Source of the DNA: Firmicutes bacterium UBA6226
GTDB taxonomy: Bacteria; Bacillota_A; Clostridia; Peptostreptococcales; Acidaminobacteraceae
Assembly: GCA_002441045.1 (NCBI GenBank)
Contig: DJWQ01000031.1
Span: 1 to 11,601 of the forward strand
Direction: 5' to 3'
DNA: 11,601 nt
Below the pieces are notes generated by a model. That model made no database searches and was not told the origin of the DNA. It worked only from the letters and a program-made list of their open reading frames with translations. The translations under genes and the position numbers were made by a program. Positions 4,687 through 11,601 of the stretch are shown here, piece by piece (position 1 is the stretch's first letter; each line of letters starts with the position of its first letter).

Positions 4687-7683
4687 ATGCTATTTACGGT
4701 AATTAAAAAGAATAATTACCAGGATTCGATTAATTTGATGTTGTTAACAAATGAGATAAATACTTTAGAAGGTGTAACAAAAAGTCAAATTATGATGGGA
4801 ACTGAGGCGAATAAGGACATTATGAACGGTGCAGGACTATTATCCGATGAGGCTAAAGATGCAGCACCTAGTGATATGATTATCGCAATTGAATCGACAG
4901 ATCCGTCGATTGTTGAAAAAGTGATTGAAAAAGTAGATCAGTTTTTAAGCGATCTTTCAGTTAAGAAAGATGCGCAAGCGATTCAATCTGCTAATTCACT
5001 TGAAATGGGTCTTGAGCTATTGCCAGATGCTAACCTCGCACTTTTTTCTATTCCTGGCGAATACGGCGCTTCTGAAATGGAGAAAGCACTTAAGAAGGGC
5101 TTACACGTCTTTTCCTTTACAGACAATATCTCCGTAGCGGATGAAGTTAGACTTAAGAAATTAGCGAATGAAAAAGGTCTATTAATGATGGGGCCAGATT
5201 GCGGAACTGGTATTATTTCCAGTATTCCTATTGCATTTACCAATGTAGTAAGGCCAGGGAACATCGGTATCGTCGGCGCATCTGGAACAGGGATACAAGA
5301 AGTGTCTACTATCATCGATCGACTTGGTGGTGGTTGTGTGCATGCGATCGGCACAGGTGGAAGAGATCTTTATGAAGCAGTTGGCGGGATTACTATGCGC
5401 GATGCAATATTAGCACTAGAGCATCACGATGCAACAGATGTCATCGCTGTCATCTCAAAGCCACCTTCAAAATCGGTTCGAGATGAAATCGTGAACCTAT
5501 TGCAAAACCTTTCAAAACCAGTTGTGGCAATATTCTTAGGTGAAAAACCTTCGGCTTATGAAGGCAATGTCTATTTTGCGCATACGCTTGAAGAAACGGC
5601 GAGAATAGCAGTAGACTTGGCCAATAATCAAGCGGTTGCTAACAGATATCAAGAACCTGTTCAAACAGATGCCTTTGGAAAGCTTTCGAAAGATAAAACC
5701 GTTAAAGGCTTATATTCAGGCGGTACCCTTGGGTCGGAAGCCGCAATGATGATATCAGAAGCACTTGAACTTGGCGGTGTGATTAAATCTGAAGGCTACC
5801 TATTAAAAACAAATGGTTATGAAGTCATCGACCTCGGTGATGACCTATATACACAAGGTAAGCCTCATCCGATGATCGATCCTGAAGTTCGAATCAATTA
5901 TATCAAAAAGATGGCAGAGCAAGATGAAACTGGTGTCATCCTATTTGATGTGGTTTTAGGATATGGCTGTCATCCAGATATGGTTGGCGCCTTACTTCCA
6001 GCGATAGAAGCGGTTAAAACAAGTCGAGGCAACTCAGTTTTCTTTGTAGCAACTGTAGTTGGAACAGAACATGATCCTCAAGACTATCATGCAGCTGTAG
6101 AAAAGCTAAAAGCAGCCGGTGTATTGGTTGCAAATAGTAATGCAAAAGCGGTTGAACTTGCACTTGCTTTAAAAGGCGTTACGATCAATGAACCTGAAAA
6201 GACGCACGTAGAAGTTGAAGTACAACCGGTTAACCTAACGGTACCAAGTGATGCGATTATGAAACTCATAAATGAAAAACCAAGAGTTATCAACATTGGA
6301 CTTGAGAGTTTTAATCAGTCCATAAAGGATTACGGTGGCGAATCGGTTCAATACAATTGGCGTCCAAGAGCGGGCGGTAATAAGAGAATGATTCAATTAT
6401 TGGATGCAATTGAAGCTTATGAGTCGGAGATCGATGAAAATAATCAAATCGTTATTGAAAAACTAAGGACGGCTCAGCCTTTTTTAGTGGATGTTGTACC
6501 AGCAAAAACAGTCATTCCAGAGCTAAATGATACAACAAAAACCTTACTTCATGCAGGACCACCTATCATGTTTGGCGAGATGACCGGACCAATGCAAGGA
6601 TCGTGTATCGGAGCAATTCTATTTGAAGGTTGGGCGAAGGACGAAACTGAAGCACTTGAGCTTTTAAGAAAAGATGACATCAGATTTATTCCTTGTCATC
6701 ACGTTGGTGCTGTAGGGCCAATGGGCGGCATCACATCAGGCAATATGCCTGTCGTGGTCGTTGAAAACAAATTGGATGGCACTAAGGCATTTTGTACCTT
6801 AAACGAAGGCATTGGTAAAGTATTAAGATTCGGTGCTTATTCCAAAGAAGTTGTCGATCGTCTCTTATGGATGAAAGAAGTCCTTGGACCGACTTTGTCA
6901 GACGTACTAAAGACTATGCCAAATGGTTTAAATCTCAATGTACTCATCGCCAAAGCCATTACTATGGGGGATGAGTTCCACCAAAGAAATATCGCAGCTT
7001 CCTTGATTTTCTTAAAAGAAGTTGCACCTTATATCGTTTCTTTAAATCGATCAGAGTCAGACAAGCAATCGGTTATGAAGTTTTTAGCGGATACAGATCA
7101 ATTCTTCCTAAATATCATGATGGCTACAAGCAAATCTATGGTCGATGTCGCAAGAAAACATCAAAAAGGGACTGTAGTGACAACCATGACTCGAAATGGA
7201 AAGCTCTTTGGTGTAAGGGTCAGTGGTTTGGGTGATGAGTGGTTTACAGCACCGGTAAACACACCTAAGGGGCTATATTTTACAGGATATTCAGAAGCAG
7301 ATGGCAATCCAGATATCGGTGACAGTGCCATCACTGAAACCGTAGGTGTGGGTGGTATGGCTATGATTGCTGCACCAGGGGTTACACGATTTGTAGGTGC
7401 TGGTGGATTTGAGGATGCACTTGCCATCTCTGATGAAATGAATCAAATATGTATCTCGAACAATCCTAACTTTAGTATTCCTACTTGGGACTTTAAAGGC
7501 GCTTGTTTAGGGATTGATATCAGGAAAGTCGTTGAGACAGGTATTACACCGTTAATCAATACGGGAATTGCACATAGAGAGGCTGGCGTTGGACAAGTTG
7601 GTGCAGGGACAGTAAGAGCGCCTCTGGCTTGTTTCGAAAAAGCGTTAGAAGCATATGCTAAGTCGTTGGGTCTCACAGTCTAA
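4687..7683 (+). CDS. FdrA-DUF1116 (AllF-AllG-like) fusion protein, probable carbamoyltransferase component
   Basis: This single 998-residue protein joins two families that are separate in E. coli. Residues about 1-500 are FdrA-like, related to SucD/acyl-CoA synthetases. The nucleotide/CoA-binding Rossmann part has MGPDCGTGII (168-177) and IGIVGASGTGIQEV (193-206). The ligase-CoA part has GLYSGGTLGSEA (341-352) and FDVVLGYGCHPD (420-431), with His429 in the region where SucD-type enzymes carry theirs. A linker at about 500-530 leads to a complete YlbE/DUF1116 region (about 531-998) with PPIMFGEMTGPMQG (625-638) and HHVGAVGPMGGITSGNMPV (671-689). In E. coli FdrA, YlbE and YlbF are reported to form oxamate carbamoyltransferase (AllFGH), splitting oxalurate into oxamate and carbamoyl phosphate. 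The DUF2877 and carbamate kinase genes next door support the same chemistry here; the exact substrate is inferred. Start ATG 4687 follows AAAGGAGGT (4671-4679) at a 7-base distance. The reading frame is intact with no sign of a frameshift. Confidence 0.9.
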   Translation: MLFTVIKKNNYQDSINLMLLTNEINTLEGVTKSQIMMGTEANKDIMNGAGLLSDEAKDAAPSDMIIAIESTDPSIVEKVIEKVDQFLSDLSVKKDAQAIQSANSLEMGLELLPDANLALFSIPGEYGASEMEKALKKGLHVFSFTDNISVADEVRLKKLANEKGLLMMGPDCGTGIISSIPIAFTNVVRPGNIGIVGASGTGIQEVSTIIDRLGGGCVHAIGTGGRDLYEAVGGITMRDAILALEHHDATDVIAVISKPPSKSVRDEIVNLLQNLSKPVVAIFLGEKPSAYEGNVYFAHTLEETARIAVDLANNQAVANRYQEPVQTDAFGKLSKDKTVKGLYSGGTLGSEAAMMISEALELGGVIKSEGYLLKTNGYEVIDLGDDLYTQGKPHPMIDPEVRINYIKKMAEQDETGVILFDVVLGYGCHPDMVGALLPAIEAVKTSRGNSVFFVATVVGTEHDPQDYHAAVEKLKAAGVLVANSNAKAVELALALKGVTINEPEKTHVEVEVQPVNLTVPSDAIMKLINEKPRVINIGLESFNQSIKDYGGESVQYNWRPRAGGNKRMIQLLDAIEAYESEIDENNQIVIEKLRTAQPFLVDVVPAKTVIPELNDTTKTLLHAGPPIMFGEMTGPMQGSCIGAILFEGWAKDETEALELLRKDDIRFIPCHHVGAVGPMGGITSGNMPVVVVENKLDGTKAFCTLNEGIGKVLRFGAYSKEVVDRLLWMKEVLGPTLSDVLKTMPNGLNLNVLIAKAITMGDEFHQRNIAASLIFLKEVAPYIVSLNRSESDKQSVMKFLADTDQFFLNIMMATSKSMVDVARKHQKGTVVTTMTRNGKLFGVRVSGLGDEWFTAPVNTPKGLYFTGYSEADGNPDIGDSAITETVGVGGMAMIAAPGVTRFVGAGGFEDALAISDEMNQICISNNPNFSIPTWDFKGACLGIDIRKVVETGITPLINTGIAHREAGVGQVGAGTVRAPLACFEKALEAYAKSLGLTV

Positions 7684-8509
7684 CGAACGTTACAACATCA
7701 GCGATTACATTGTTGATCGTTTTGAGGATAGAAGATTCGGATGGGTGCACAGTCTTTTTTCATCTAGCATCAATCTTGTGATTTCTGATCAGTTGATCAA
7801 CATTACCTCCAATCCGGATTTTCTTTCAAGCTATGGCATGCAAGTCCCTGAAGCCGTCTTTGAAGAGATTAAAACCTATTGTGAGGTCAATTCGAGAGTA
7901 ACGGTAAAAAATGGAGAGTTATGGCTATATGGCAGAGGGCGAGAAATCGTTCTCTTGCCAAGACAATTTAAAGTGGTGCGATTAAATTTACCTATTGGCA
8001 GTATTGAGAATTTACTCAATTCTAGCTTAAAGGCGACTCTAGAAGCGCTACAGTTTGAAGATAAAATTGGTATACCGCCATCGCCAAAATCAAAAAAAGT
8101 CATCCAGTATTTATCTAGTGGTGCACTATCAGACTATGAAATGAATCAAGAGGCGATCAAGCATTTCGTCGGACGAGGTCTTGGATTAACGCCTGGTGGA
8201 GATGATTTGTTGATGGGATTTACCATGTGTCTTACCTCAGTCGGCAAAGGCAAGCTTTGGACAAGACAACTAGAACAAATGATATATGAGCAGACCACAG
8301 ATATCAGTGTCGCTTATTTCAAGGCACTATTTGATCAAAGAGTGAGCAACATCATGGTCAATTTATTCGCTGAGGTGCATCAGAATAATGACGCAGGCAT
8401 ACAGGAATGCGTCTCACAGATACTAAATTATGGTCATACGTCAGGCATAGATACTTTATATGGTATCTATATCGGACTGAAATGGTTAAAGGCACTGACC
8501 AATGACTGA
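7655..8509 (+). CDS. DUF2877 (YlbF/AllH-like) protein
   Basis: A 284-residue cytoplasmic protein of the DUF2877 family, close to the size of E. coli YlbF. The family signature [17 protein letters not shown] is at 173-189, [12 protein letters not shown] is at 214-225 and the C-terminal [12 protein letters not shown] at 260-271. In E. coli the homologue is reported as the third subunit (AllH) of oxamate carbamoyltransferase, together with the FdrA and YlbE proteins, both supplied here by the fusion protein encoded just upstream. The ATG at 7655 lies inside the end of that gene (29-bp overlap) and has only a weak ribosome site. No other in-frame ATG, GTG or TTG is near until about codon 31, which would cut into the fold, so translation is probably coupled to termination of the fusion protein. 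Coupling would help balance the subunits. Confidence 0.88.
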   Translation: MLSRWVSQSNERYNISDYIVDRFEDRRFGWVHSLFSSSINLVISDQLINITSNPDFLSSYGMQVPEAVFEEIKTYCEVNSRVTVKNGELWLYGRGREIVLLPRQFKVVRLNLPIGSIENLLNSSLKATLEALQFEDKIGIPPSPKSKKVIQYLSSGALSDYEMNQEAIKHFVGRGLGLTPGGDDLLMGFTMCLTSVGKGKLWTRQLEQMIYEQTTDISVAYFKALFDQRVSNIMVNLFAEVHQNNDAGIQECVSQILNYGHTSGIDTLYGIYIGLKWLKALTND

Positions 8510-8523
8510 AGGGAGAGAATGTA

Positions 8524-9459
8524 GTGAAGAAAATCGTCGTCGCATTAGGCGGCAATGCAATTTTAACAGATGATGCAAGTGCCAAAGCACAGCAACTTGC
8601 ATTATCAAAGACAGCTGAGCAACTTTTATCATTAACGACGCAAGGCTATCAGTTGATCGTAACACACGGAAATGGACCACAAGTAGGCAACCTGCTCCTT
8701 CAACAGCAAGCAGGTCATAGCGAAAAAAATCCAGCGATGCCACTTGATTCATGTGTGGCGATGACACAAGGCAGTATCGGCTATTGGTTATCACAAGCCC
8801 TTACAAATGCATCGAAAAATAGTCGATTGGGGGTTAAGGTAGCTAGCCTACTGACCACAGTCGTAGTTGCGTCGGATGATCCTGCTTTTAAAGCACCAAC
8901 TAAACCGATTGGCCCTTTTTACAGTGAAGTTGATGCAAAACAAAAACAATCATCAGGTGAAGGCATCTATGTTGAGGATGCAGGTAGAGGCTACAGAAAA
9001 GTGGTACCATCGCCAAAACCGATAGACATCGTTGAAGCTGAGGCTGTAAAAGCGATGATTGATGCTGGATTCTTAACTGTATGTGCAGGCGGAGGTGGGA
9101 TTCCAGTTATTCGTGATAAAGAAGGCTATGTTGGCGTTGAAGCAGTCATCGACAAGGATTTTGCTTCTGCGAAGCTTGCAGAACTGGTTGCAGCGGATCA
9201 ATTGGTCATCTTAACAGGCGTAGAAAATGTCTTTATTAACTACAATCAACCCAATCAGAAAAAGTTAGAGCGCGTCTCTATATCAGAGCTTGAAGCACTT
9301 GTTGAAGAGGGTCATTTTGCTCCAGGTAGTATGTTACCAAAAGTTGAAGCGGCACTTGCGTTTGTCAAGTCAGGTAAAGGCAAAGAAGCTGTCATCACAT
9401 CACTTGAGAGCATGGCACATATGAAAAATGGCGTAGGTACAATCGTTTATAGAGATTAA
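8524..9459 (+). CDS. arcC: Carbamate kinase (ArcC/AllK-like)
   Basis: This 311-residue cytoplasmic enzyme is full length for the carbamate kinase family and makes ATP from carbamoyl phosphate and ADP, releasing ammonia and CO2. Motifs in order are ALGGNA (7-12), THGNGPQVG (47-55), [17 protein letters not shown] (73-89), [12 protein letters not shown] (160-171), CAGGGGIP (187-194), EAVIDKD (206-212) and [12 protein letters not shown] (265-276), covering the phosphate-binding loop, substrate site and adenine-side residues of the amino-acid kinase fold. GTG 8524 is chosen because GGGAGAG (8511-8517) sits 6 bases before it; the preceding gene ends 14 bases upstream. No arginine deiminase or ornithine carbamoyltransferase gene is in view. 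With DUF2877 and the FdrA-DUF1116 fusion beside it, this is more likely the AllK-type kinase that harvests carbamoyl phosphate from a ureido acid than an arginine-pathway enzyme. The symbol denotes the family. Confidence 0.95.
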   Translation: MKKIVVALGGNAILTDDASAKAQQLALSKTAEQLLSLTTQGYQLIVTHGNGPQVGNLLLQQQAGHSEKNPAMPLDSCVAMTQGSIGYWLSQALTNASKNSRLGVKVASLLTTVVVASDDPAFKAPTKPIGPFYSEVDAKQKQSSGEGIYVEDAGRGYRKVVPSPKPIDIVEAEAVKAMIDAGFLTVCAGGGGIPVIRDKEGYVGVEAVIDKDFASAKLAELVAADQLVILTGVENVFINYNQPNQKKLERVSISELEALVEEGHFAPGSMLPKVEAALAFVKSGKGKEAVITSLESMAHMKNGVGTIVYRD

Positions 9460-9473
9460 AAGGAGGTGCTGTA

Positions 9474-10676
9474 ATGAAGATGAAATCCATAAGCTTCGTC
9501 AGTAAGATTATGATCGCTATGGGACTGGGCATTGCCTTTGGGGTCTTTTTTAAAGAAGGTGCAACACAGATCAAAATTGTGGGCGACTTATTCTTAAGAT
9601 TGATCCAAATGTCAATTCCGCTCTTAGTCTTCGGTCAAATTGTCGAAGCTGTCGCTAAGCTCAATCCTGAAGATATAGGCTCTATGGGAAGAAAAACAGT
9701 TTTGATCTTTGTGGTTTCATCCCTTGCAGCATCTGTCTGGGGAATCTTGTTTGCCCTTATATTTGTACCAGGCCATCAGGTTTTAATCGACAATCCGATG
9801 AACGTTGAAATTGGCGCACAGTCCATCAGTATGATGGATACCATAAGAAGCTTTGTACCTACAAATTTTATGCAGGCACTCTCTTCTGGAAACATCATGC
9901 AGATCATTGTATTTTCAATCCTGTTTGGTATGGCGTTCAGTCTCTATCGAAAAGGCGAAATGAAATCAGTTCTCTTACCGATGTTGATTGAGTTCAATGA
10001 GATTATATTAGGATTGATAACGCTTGTAATGAAGCTAGCACCAGTAGGTATTTTTGCATTAGTGGCATCGATCATAGGTCAAATGGGAGTGTCGGTAATA
10101 TTGCCGTTACTCAAGTACCTTTTGGTTTATGGACTCGCAACGTTAACTTTCTTGCTGTTATGGATATTGGTCGTGAGCTTAACCTGTAAGCGCAACCCAC
10201 TGAAGCTTATAGGACAGTTTATACCAATGTCTATGATGGCACTTGCGACCACCTCATCGGCGATAACATTGCCTTTAGCCATGCAGGAGGCTAGAACTCG
10301 ATTGGGCATCAAGGAGAAAGTAACGAAATTTGTATTACCTTTAGGGATGACGCTCAACAGCAATGGCTCTTCGATGCACATGGCGATTACTGTCGTCACT
10401 GTATCGCAAATATATGGACTTATTTATGCACCTGAACAACTCTTTTTTATCGCTATCGTCGCAACGCTTGTCTCTTTGGCAAATGCAGTTGTACCGGGGG
10501 CTGGATTGGTATCGCTTGCAATTATTATTCCGCAGTTGGGATTACCAATTGAAAGTATCGCCATCTTTGCTGGTGTGGAATGGTTCGTTGGGATGCTCAG
10601 AACCATTTTAAACGTCACATCAGATGTCTTTACCGCACTCTTAGTGGATCGGTTTGAGACAAAAGAGGGATTTTGA
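9474..10676 (+). CDS. DAACS-family symporter with altered substrate site
   Basis: This 400-residue integral membrane protein belongs to the dicarboxylate/amino acid:cation symporter family (GltP/DctA). It has the family's hydrophobic profile, KLAPVGIFALVA (187-198), the first re-entrant loop TTSSAITLP (259-267), the TM7 position of NMDGT (here NSNGS, 295-299), the second loop VPGAG (340-344) and a TM8 ending RTILNVTSD (376-384). Aligned by eye to GltPh TM8, Arg397, Thr398, Asn401 and Asp405 are kept (Arg376, Thr377, Asn380, Asp384), while Asp394, which binds the amino group of aspartate, is Gly373. DctA-type dicarboxylate carriers also lack this Asp. The substrate is therefore probably a carboxylate without an alpha-amino group. 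From context a ureido acid such as oxalurate, or its product, is the best guess. An excellent AGGAGG (9461-9466) 7 bases before ATG 9474 selects the first of two close ATGs. Confidence 0.9.
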   Translation: MKMKSISFVSKIMIAMGLGIAFGVFFKEGATQIKIVGDLFLRLIQMSIPLLVFGQIVEAVAKLNPEDIGSMGRKTVLIFVVSSLAASVWGILFALIFVPGHQVLIDNPMNVEIGAQSISMMDTIRSFVPTNFMQALSSGNIMQIIVFSILFGMAFSLYRKGEMKSVLLPMLIEFNEIILGLITLVMKLAPVGIFALVASIIGQMGVSVILPLLKYLLVYGLATLTFLLLWILVVSLTCKRNPLKLIGQFIPMSMMALATTSSAITLPLAMQEARTRLGIKEKVTKFVLPLGMTLNSNGSSMHMAITVVTVSQIYGLIYAPEQLFFIAIVATLVSLANAVVPGAGLVSLAIIIPQLGLPIESIAIFAGVEWFVGMLRTILNVTSDVFTALLVDRFETKEGF

Positions 10677-10711
10677 AGCATTTAGAAATATGAATTGGAG
10701 GAGACATTATT

Positions 10712-11601
10712 ATGGATCGTATTAAATCTATGAAGCGATTTAATCAAATTGGACTCATAGCACTCGTTATGTTCATAGGTGTTTTGAGTGGCACAGCAAG
10801 TTTTGCCGATACGGCAACAGAAGCAGTAAAAGTAACACCAACAGGTTTTCATGCAATTTTAACCGTTATTCCACTTGCAGTTATCTTAATTTTATTATTT
10901 AAAAAGGTCAATATGCTGGTTGCAGGCTTAATCGGTGGCGTTATGGCAATGCTCATTGGGGGCATCAGTATCGCTACAGCGAATAAGCTCTTCTTAGAAT
11001 CAGTACCGGGAATGTTATCTATAACTGTTCCAATCGTCAACTCTGCCATTGCTACAGCTGTATTTAAATCAGGTGGTTATTCATCTGCATTAGCTTTGGT
11101 CAGACGTGGTATAAAGGATAAGGTAGAGTACTTTGCAGCATTTATCGTACTACTAATGGCAGCGGCAACTTATATGTCTGGTATCGGTGGTGGTACGGCG
11201 ATGGTATTAGCACCACTTGCTTTTGCTGCTGTAGGTGCAATCCCTGAATTGATCGCTGCAATGTGTTTGGCTGCTGCTGTCTCTTTTACCACATCACCAG
11301 CATCACTTGAATCAGGAATCGTATCTAAGTTAACTGGTTCACCTGTCACTGAGTATGTTGCAACTATGAGACCTTATTGGTTAATCTTTGTTGCAATCGC
11401 AATCGTCATCGGTTTCATCGGTGCTAAAAAGAGAAAAACACTTTTCCAAAGTGAAGAATCAGAGGAAATTAAAAATAAATCAACTGGCGAGCTATGGATG
11501 AATACATTGCCTGCAATCTTCTTATTAACAGCTGTATTAATCGGACCATATGTAAACAAAGCAGTTGGCTTACCAATTCTTGGACCTTTAATGTACATGG
11601 T
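10712..11601 (+). CDS. Polytopic membrane transporter, N-terminal part (runs off the edge)
   Basis: The frame starts at ATG 10712, 8 bases after GGAGGAG (10697-10703) and 35 bases after the symporter gene. It stays open to the window end, giving 296 complete residues. At least seven hydrophobic spans are visible, around 46-63, 67-86, 100-118, 139-155, 160-180, 182-197 and 222-238, with another at 264-284. A Gly-rich stretch SGIGGGTAMVLAP (156-168) and TTSPASLESG (193-202) look like re-entrant or substrate-binding segments of an ion-transporter-superfamily carrier (DcuC, CitMHS or NhaC-like), but I cannot assign the family firmly. Unusually for such a carrier, residues 8-32 look like a cleavable signal peptide, with a hydrophobic core and SFA-D at 30-33. 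As the last visible gene of the operon it is probably a second carrier for the substrate or a product such as oxamate. Genes may continue beyond the window. Confidence 0.75.
   Translation, partial: MDRIKSMKRFNQIGLIALVMFIGVLSGTASFADTATEAVKVTPTGFHAILTVIPLAVILILLFKKVNMLVAGLIGGVMAMLIGGISIATANKLFLESVPGMLSITVPIVNSAIATAVFKSGGYSSALALVRRGIKDKVEYFAAFIVLLMAAATYMSGIGGGTAMVLAPLAFAAVGAIPELIAAMCLAAAVSFTTSPASLESGIVSKLTGSPVTEYVATMRPYWLIFVAIAIVIGFIGAKKRKTLFQSEESEEIKNKSTGELWMNTLPAIFLLTAVLIGPYVNKAVGLPILGPLMYM

Noticed and set aside
4983..5354. Minus-strand open frame of 123 codons inside the FdrA-DUF1116 gene
   Set aside because: It is antisense to a well-supported gene and is rich in Pro, Ser and Ile as expected for a reverse-frame shadow. 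It shows no motif and no convincing ribosome site. The same applies to the antisense frames at 6087-6296, 7161-7427, 7443-7676, 8486-8794, 10127-10399 and 10424-10681.
4687..6190. FdrA half as a true succinyl-CoA or acetate-CoA ligase alpha subunit
   Set aside because: The motifs are SucD-like but no beta (ATP-grasp) subunit is encoded nearby, and the DUF1116 fusion and DUF2877 neighbour point to the FdrA carbamoyltransferase assembly.
8524..9459. Carbamate kinase as part of an arginine deiminase pathway
   Set aside because: No arginine deiminase or ornithine carbamoyltransferase gene is nearby, and the genes beside it are the FdrA/DUF1116/DUF2877 set known to supply carbamoyl phosphate by another route.
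10677..10711. Terminator between the symporter and the last transporter gene
   Set aside because: The 35-bp gap has no hairpin and contains a strong ribosome site, so the genes are treated as one operon.

Overview
The window comes from a low-GC (roughly 40% by eye) bacterium with strong AGGAGG-type ribosome binding sites, most likely an anaerobic member of the Bacillota (Clostridia-like). The species cannot be named from the sequence. The left edge carries the 3' end of a probable NUDIX hydrolase gene, followed closely by an unrecognised membrane-anchored protein of 553 residues. Next comes a short convergent spacer with a degenerate 15-bp tandem repeat. To its right are two minus-strand genes in one transcription unit: a PucR-family transcriptional regulator and, 15 bp downstream of it, an alpha/beta-hydrolase of the HSL/esterase type.

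A 178-bp divergent intergenic region (4509-4686) separates pucR from a five-gene plus-strand operon that runs off the right edge. In order, the operon encodes: a 998-residue natural fusion of FdrA (SucD-like acyl-CoA synthetase family) with a YlbE/DUF1116 protein; a DUF2877 (YlbF-like) protein overlapping the fusion gene by 29 bp; a carbamate kinase; a DAACS-family (glutamate/dicarboxylate) symporter; and a second polytopic transporter, incomplete. All junctions are tight, and most genes have a clear Shine-Dalgarno sequence.

FdrA, YlbE, YlbF and an ArcC-like kinase are the partners reported in E. coli as AllF, AllG, AllH (oxamate carbamoyltransferase) and AllK (carbamate kinase). They split oxalurate into oxamate and carbamoyl phosphate and use the latter to make ATP at the end of anaerobic allantoin degradation. 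Here the same set appears with AllF and AllG fused, two transporters attached, a PucR-type regulator facing it, and no upstream allantoin or ureidoglycolate genes in view. The simplest reading is a self-contained uptake-and-phosphorolysis module for a carbamoylated (ureido) acid such as oxalurate, yielding ATP through carbamate kinase. The symporter supports a non-amino-acid substrate, because the aspartate that binds the substrate amino group in this family is replaced by glycine while the carboxylate-binding arginine is kept. The divergent region has three consecutive inverted repeats that look like operators. The actual substrate and the link of the alpha/beta-hydrolase to the pathway remain inference.
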